Part shown: positions 57,215 to 64,000 of the stretch, in pieces
Numbering within the stretch: position 1 is the stretch's first letter
Layout of the letters: each line of letters begins with the position of its first letter
Assembly (NCBI GenBank): GCA_017590115.1
Contig: JAGGNK010003224.1
Coordinates: forward strand, 1,106,913 to 1,170,912
Length of the DNA stretch: 64,000 nt
Source of the DNA: Montifringilla adamsi
Taxonomy: Eukaryota; Chordata; Aves; Passeriformes; Passeridae
Reading direction: 5' to 3'
Made by a program: the position numbers and the translations under genes
Notes under the pieces: generated by a model
Databases searched by the model: none
Seen by the model: the letters and a program-made list of their open reading frames with translations, nothing else
Told to the model about the DNA's origin: nothing

Positions 57215-58202
57215 TTGAATTTTTGACAGCTCAAATATTTTGGATTAGACTGGTTCTTCATAGTTGCATTCCTAGGAATAAAAATATGCAGTAAAGGAAG
57301 TATAAGAAATTTTGTTTTGGTGGCCTGACAACAGGGCATATGCTAATTCTAAAAACATCATGAAGTTTTTTTTCTCGGTATCAGTCAGTAGCCATGAAAT
57401 AAACAACTCTCACAGAAAACTGCAAAATAAATAATCCTTATACTAGAAAGAAATAAATAATAAGGGAAAAAAAGCCCCTTCTCCTGACTCAAAACTCCCA
57501 CATTATCAAAACAGTGGAAAACTAAAAGTCATATTAATTGGCTGTCTCAGATGTGTGAAACTCCATTTCAGATGCTTAATTTTGCATTTGATTTCTTCCA
57601 GTTCAGCATGATCTGGGCCAGGGAGAGAATTGCTCAGCAGCAGCATGAAGCCCACTGTCAGGTCAGCCACAGCATCTATTTACTCACTTTAGTTTTATTT
57701 CTTGCATTGATTTGTTTTCCTTTGTTTTGTTTTCCCCTTTGCTTGATAGCTTGTGTCAATAAGGAATATATTGATTATTTCGGAGAGAATATTGATAGAA
57801 AAATGGATTAATCTACCACCATTAGGCTACTTTCAGACACAGTTCATTGATAAAAAATGCACTGCTTCCAAAACAAGCCTTTAATGCAGCACACTGATTA
57901 CAGATATGGGCTGCTATATTTGTCAGTAAGATTTTTTTAATAGAAAATACTAAAGCAAATATAAAATATATTGGCAGAGAACTAATCCTTTCTATTTTAC
58001 ATGGCAAATACAGATGACCAAACTGACTACAATAATGAAAACATTTCAATCAGGCTGTCTCAGCAATAGAAGTTTCTCACTGCCTTCCACCTACATGCTA
58101 TGGACCTCCCCAGCACCTGACCAAACAAGAACTTTATACATTATCTTGTTCAATAACAAATATGCATTTACAGGTGATGCAGCATAAGCATTTTCTGCCT
58201 AA

Positions 58203-58352
58203 CCCAGGAAAGCACTTAGGAAGTACTTTATTTTAAGGGCATCAGCAAGTGCTTTGACTTAGGGGGGAAAAAACCAACCAGCCAAGCAGCGCTTTGTCCA
58301 TAATTTTAACTTCGTGTGGGAAGGTTGGCATCACTGGAAAGCAGAGCTATTT
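58203..58352 (+). repeat. Diverged direct duplication, copy A
   Basis: This copy shares blocks with 59172-59330 in the same order: CCAGGAAAGCACTTAG, AAGTAC.TTATTTTAA, a run with AAAAACCAACCA, GTCCAT.ATT.TAA and AGG.TGGCATCACT. Identity is lower than for the 22.8/24.2 kb pair, with small gaps, so the duplication is older or the two are separate copies of an unnamed repeat. Confidence 0.7.
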
Positions 58353-59171
58353 GTCTCTCTCCCTGCCCTGCCTCTTTAGTCAGACCCCAAAGAGAGGAGC
58401 ACTGCTCTCAATCCAATCTGCCTCCTCCCCTATGAAATATTCTGATATTATTTTCACAAATACAACAGCAGCAAGAAGAACTGGTTTTATTATTTTGAAT
58501 TGATTTTTTGATCAACTTTCAGTCTGTGTGACTTTCGAGATTATTGATTCACACTGTCATAGTAATAATTCTGCCGTGCTGGATACAGCCTAAAGAACCC
58601 CACATAACTGCAGAAGTGGTAGAGTCTTTCCAGTGCAAACTATAAGAAAGCCAGACAAGTCATTTAACAAACACTCTCTGTTCCACATAGCAGGGTTTTT
58701 TTCACAGCTTTCTCCTCTATCAAGCCCACCCACTCATCTCCACACTCAAGTAATTTAAAGATGTTACCAGAATGTCTGCGAGGTTTGAAGAATCTGTGAA
58801 ATTATACGGATTATTTAGAAAGCACTGTTCAGAAACACTGTATTATAATGGATTTTTCCAAAGAAATTGTCCAGCATTTCCCTTGGAAATCTGCAGAACT
58901 AGCAACAGTAGCACAAGAGAAAGGATTAAACCCTAAAAGTACTAATGTCAATGCAAATATGGGCTGTGGAATCTTCATACTCAATTTGTAAACACTTGGG
59001 TGATAGGGGATACAATGATAATAACACAATAAAACTCTATTAATCCCAATAGTGATAAAAAGAGAGAAAGGAAAAAATAAAGGATATGGGATTAGTCCCT
59101 AGAAATATGGGATTTTCATAGACTATATGAGAGATCAATCCTGCAAAATGATTTGTATTCCATGGTCCCAA

Positions 59172-59330
59172 TCCAGGAAAGCACTTAGCAAGTACCTTAT
59201 TTTAAACATATCACCAGTTGCCTTGATGCAATGGAAAAAAAAAAACACCAAAAAAAACCCCAAGCAAACAGGAGTCTGTCCATCATTCTAATGTTGTATA
59301 GTAAGGCTGGCATCACTAGCAAGTTATCTT
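59172..59330 (+). repeat. Diverged direct duplication, copy B
   Basis: This is the partner of 58203-58352, about 969 bp downstream. It has gained an A-rich run (about 59234-59260, AAAAAACACCAAAAAAAACC type) in the middle. The shared end block is AAGGCTGGCATCACTAG. Confidence 0.7.
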
Positions 59331-62300
59331 TTCACATGTTTAACTGTAGAATCATTCTGGTTTTAAATCACTCTATTTTATTTGAAGAGTCTGCTTTACA
59401 TCATCCTGCAGACCAGAGAGCCTCCTCAACTACAATCTTTTCTCTGAACTTAGTGCTCTTGCATGTAGATCCTGCAAATCCTACTGCATCATTCCATGAG
59501 GGTTTTTGCATAAAATTCACCAAATAGCATTTTTATAGTTGCATTTCATTGCAATCTAATTTGATTTTCTAGTGCAATGCTCTAGTCATCTACTTGGAAA
59601 TAACCCCCCCTCTCTTCTATGTTCTCTGAGGCTACTGTTCTGCCTCATGGAAGGAGAAGAGTTATGGACAATTAAAATTACTCTAAGTGATAAAGGGAAA
59701 TTATAAAATGTGAAATAAGGTCCAATAACTAAGTGTTTTTTGGGATGACCTCTCTGCATTACAAGAAGGCCTAAAAATACAAAACAAATGAGAACCTCTC
59801 CTTGATATACAGATTATTGACTTTCTTGTTCTTACTTTAACAAGTGGCTAGAGGTTATTGGTTTTTTCCCCTTTTAAATTACTGCCTTCATTTACCCAAA
59901 GTTGAATTTTTATGAGTCAAGGACAACTAAGGCAAATTTATCTCCATCACATTCCCAATCTGTTATATTTTTCATTCTTCAGAGAAACTTTTACAAGGGT
60001 CCCACTTAAATCTGTGTTCTGTGACAGATCAGCTTAATACACTGTCTGCCCCTTCTTCTGCTCTGTAGAATGCAAACTAAGAAAGGGGTTCTAAAGTCGT
60101 GCTTTTAGCCAATTCCCCTTCCTTTCTGATGCTTGTTTGAGACATCTTACGCATTTCTTTGTTTAGTTCTTCATCACATGTACTCTGAGATCACACAATA
60201 CTGATCACATGAGAAACTCAAATTGGAATTTATTCCTCTGCATAAAAACAGAAAGAAAACCCATTAAGCTTCATTATAAGCTTGGTGAGCTCACTTAGAT
60301 GAACTTTTATGTCTCTCAAGGGGAACCACACACAGACCAAACTGAGAACAAAAGAAGGCAATGCAAAAGAGCATAGTAAAACCAATTCAATAAGGCAGGA
60401 TGGGGTAAAATATCTGAGGAGTCAAGAAAACTCACTCAAATAAGACCTCAAAGACTGGTAAAAGTAGGCAGGTGCATTCACCAATATCAGTATACATTCT
60501 GATTGGGAAAGGGAGTATCAGAGGACAGAGGTAAAAATAGGTTTTCTTAATTCTTCCTGCAGAGCTCATGAAGAGTTAGTGAGCATGCAGCATCACACTT
60601 GAACACCATCCAAGATGTCAGATCTAGACTACTGTGTACCTAGACTCCTCCTGAGGTACCTAAAAACCTCCTGAGACACAATGCACAGCAAGCAAAGATA
60701 CTTGATGTTTGATATGTGGCTAAATACCTATTTTGCTATTTCAGGAATTTAGCTGTAACAGTTCTAGTGCTCTCTGTTCAAAATAACAGCTCTAGCTCTC
60801 AGTTTCAGCCAAGTATTGCTTCTCTACATCTCACAGAGATTCAGGCTGTCCCTGGCCAGCCGCAAGGCAGAACAAGTACTTTGTACACTCTTGGCCAGTT
60901 ACAGAGTCCCCTGTGCACAGTTCCAGGCACTAGAGTCCAGCTCCTCTCTGGGTGACCAGTTCACCCCGTCTCAGGTGGAGAGGAAACAGGAGCACACAAC
61001 GGCATTTCACCTCCACTCCCTTCAAAGACAAATCTGAAATACCACGTGAACTGCAATTCTGTTTCATTTTCACAGCCTGGGCAAATGCTTTGGGATCAAC
61101 TGATTTAAAATAAAGTATCTGACTGCAGCTTTAACATGTGAATTTGGACTCATAGGTCATCTAAGGGTTTTAATGGATCAACCTCATACACACTTGCATG
61201 AACATACAGAGGGGAGCCTATTTATGCAGACTGGCAGGTTTTCAGAAAAAAAATACAAATCAGTTGAATTCACACATTGACCCTTGGGATCAGATGGTGG
61301 AAAACGGCACTGAATCCTCCTATTCAGTTCTAAGAAAGTTAACAAAGTACAAATCTCAGAATAAAAGTGAAAGGAAAAATAATTGACTTGTTTGGGTTTT
61401 TAGTTCATTATTGCTACAGTTAAATTAGCCTGTCACTACCTATGAAGTTTTCCTCACCAATTCATACTGCCTGTGTCCAAAAATTATTCATAAGTCTTAT
61501 CCCCACATTTCTTTCTTGCACTTCACATGGACAATTGCAATGCTTTCTCAGCAGGTCTACCAGCAAAGCCGATTAGTAGAATCCAAGCAATTCAAAATCC
61601 AGCTGCAAGACACTGCTAGAAAGAAAGGAATATTTCTCAACTGTAACCCCAGCATAAATCTTTCAAACGGGTTTTAGTGTGCACTTGGAAACATACCACT
61701 TTGCATAGAACACAAAAAGGTACCTAAATTACCTCACTAAGTTCTCATCATGTACTTCATTCACTCCTTTGGTAATATGGAAAACAAGACATCAAACGGT
61801 CTGTTTCACAGACACAGTACGCCATTATAATCTGAATTATCACGAGCCCCACTTCAATACATTGCTCAGAATAAACTGATCCAGAATCTTCACTCTTTGA
61901 CAGGGCAAACAACATCTTTAGAGTAGAGCACAGAGACAAATACAGAAGTTCTCTCATCTTTATGCAAGGAAATAGGCAACAGCAAGAAGATGCCCCTAAT
62001 TATCCCCATCCAAGTCACGAGCAGACAGAGCAGGGCAGGGAGAGCAGCAGAGAGCTCCCCACACAGCAGCCTCAGGTAACTGGTGCTCACAGCGTGTGCT
62101 CCAGCTATGGGAGCAGCTCTGCTGACACTGGCTGAGACACACAGGGCTCACAACACAGGGTACATGTGCACGCCTGTGCCTGCCCACACAATGCACTACA
62201 AGTGCCAGACAACAGGAAATGCTCCTCAGGCAGGGAGATGCACAAAATTAGCGTCGGACTTACTTCCTACCTTTCCTAACTGTGATGCTATGAAGCAGAC

Positions 62301-63448
62301 TAATGGCTAATGGCTTTTAAACAAACTCACATGCATCTGACACGACAGAGGAAACCAATTTGAGAGGGGATTGGATAAGACATTCCTATACATCTGCTGT
62401 ACTTTTTAGACTCTCTAACATTTTCTGCAGCAGAAGTTGTAGTTACAGGGTAAAGTTTATTTCTGAGATAGGAGAATCTGCATTTCAACATAGAGAAATT
62501 AAGATTATCAGGAAAATGAAAATACTTAACATACTAAATTTTGCGATTCCTTATTTGGTATCCAAGATTACATTAAAGTTAATTTTACCATTACTTTCAC
62601 TTACACAATGACTTTCTGATTTTTTATGTTCAGCCTTCCTCTAAGTCCTCTCCAAAAGTTGAAAATTATTATTTTTCAATGTCTCATTAATCTGAACTCT
62701 CAGTCAGCTCATGTTAAGATACCAGAATGATTACACTGCTATTGTCTTTCTGTATGGAAGAGATAATTTTTTACTATAACTTGACGGTAATTTATTCATT
62801 CCTGGCATTAAGGTACTGACTAATGGAGTCTAATTTCTCAGAAAAAAACCATTAATAATATTACAATAATTCATTAAAGGTATTATTTACTAAAACCCAA
62901 TTTTGAATATATTTACATTTTTATTATTGAATATTCCAAGGGGCTTCTTTCCATGTGGCTATTTGACATTTTTCAGTTCAGTTACACAACCTCCTGCTTC
63001 CTCTTTTCAGTTATTAGAGCAGAGGATAAGAAGATTCCTCCTGACACCCATTCATTAGCATCCTTGGTAAATCTGCAGAGGACACCGTGACAATGAGGAC
63101 ACACGCAGGCACATTTTGCTGATATTTGTGTATTTGTGAAAAAGTTATCTGTAACAGTAAAGCAAAGAAAGTAAGCAACATTTTAGTGACCACCAGGTTA
63201 AGTGAATGAGCTAGACAAATACATCTTATTCCTGCAGATTCCCAAAAGGCCAACGAGGCAGCTTCTCCCACTACTGCTGGGAATTCCTCAAAAATTCCTG
63301 AGTGTCCATGTCCCAGCTGCTAGTGGGATCCATATGCAGATATTTATTTATACACATCTGTTTTGCAGTACATGGGAATGGGCTGCCTGTTTTTGTGTGA
63401 GTACCATGTTTTCTGCCTGTTTTTATCAGTGTGGCTGTGTATGCACTT

Positions 63449-63490
63449 GTATATGTATACATATATGTATACATATATGTATATGTACAT
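63449..63490 (+). repeat. GTATACATATAT 12-mer tandem repeat, self-complementary
   Basis: The 12-mer GTATACATATAT occurs at 63455-63466 and 63467-63478, followed by the variant GTATATGTACAT at 63479-63490. Alternating purine-pyrimidine content and internal dyads (GTATAC, ACATATATGT) would favour cruciform or slipped structures. Confidence 0.93.
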
Positions 63491-64000
63491 AAATGCAGCT
63501 ACTCAAAACACTATCGGGCACTACTCAAATGGAATTAAATGAGTTTAATAAATCTGTAGCTGTAACTATGCTACAATATATGATGATACAAGAATTATAA
63601 GGCTTGCAGCCTAACAGACAGCTGGAAAGGGACACAACCTTTTGGGCATGCGGTTCTGTCATTACGAGACCTTGTAGTTCTTAATAAAACAATCATATCT
63701 GTGTAGAAAACCTGTTTCTCCAGGTAATAGATACCAGAAACACATAAAGCTGTCAATGTGACACAGAAACTAATTGCATTCGGGGACCAGTAATACTGCT
63801 GACGACAGCAGCAACAGAGAGGCTTAGGAAGGCTAAGCAGAGAGAACAGATTTTCTGCAGGAAAGCCAAAGGAACCAAGTATCCATGTGGTCTGGAAGCA
63901 TTTTGTGAAATGACAATAAATCCTCATTAACAACTACTAAATCTAAAAATGGTTACAAGTCCTAAGATTAATCTAAACTGCCAGGGTCTCTCAGCTGCGC

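Overview
This window is AT-rich vertebrate intronic DNA, almost certainly from a bird. It lies inside HCN1, the gene for a hyperpolarization-activated, cyclic nucleotide-gated cation channel, which is on the minus strand. The bird assignment rests on three copies of the chicken-repeat-1 (CR1) LINE and one solo LTR of a type I recall as common in bird genomes. No bacterial or viral gene organisation is present, and nearly all open frames of 60-110 codons are chance frames.

Only 381 bases (0.6 %) are clearly coding. Exon 3 (39871-40032, 162 bp) encodes the end of the S4-S5 linker, helix S5 and the start of the pore turret. Exon 4 (16339-16557, 219 bp) encodes the rest of the turret with an N-glycosylation sequon, the pore helix, the CIGYG selectivity filter and S6. 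Both have canonical GT/AG splice sites, are phase 0 at both ends, and join as ...MV|NDSW.... Exon 2 (S1-S4) and exon 5 (C-linker) were not found, so the window holds the end of intron 2 (at least 23,968 bp), all of intron 3 (23,313 bp) and the start of intron 4 (at least 16,338 bp). Exon numbers follow the mammalian HCN1 gene as I recall it.

Layout by region: 1-16338 is intron 4, with small tandem duplications, a GT-rich low-complexity tract, a GC-rich patch around 11.3-11.7 kb and an exon-like block near 9.0 kb. 16339-16557 is exon 4. 16558-39870 is intron 3, with a CR1 copy at 27.1 kb and a 124-bp direct duplication (22.8 and 24.2 kb). 39871-40032 is exon 3. 40033-64000 is intron 2, with two CR1 copies, a solo LTR at 56.4-57.0 kb, a diverged duplication (58.2 and 59.2 kb), a CA-rich tract and several palindromes.

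The observation I rate highest is the exon-like block at 8963-9025, minus strand. It has a good acceptor and branch-point-like motif, and reads in the phase set by exon 4 as a 20-residue hydrophobic segment followed by a stop. If used, it would end the channel just after S6, without the cyclic-nucleotide-binding domain. The second is a pair of complementary low-complexity tracts (48.6 and 10.3 kb) that flank exons 3 and 4 in the pre-mRNA. Both are inferences that need transcript data.
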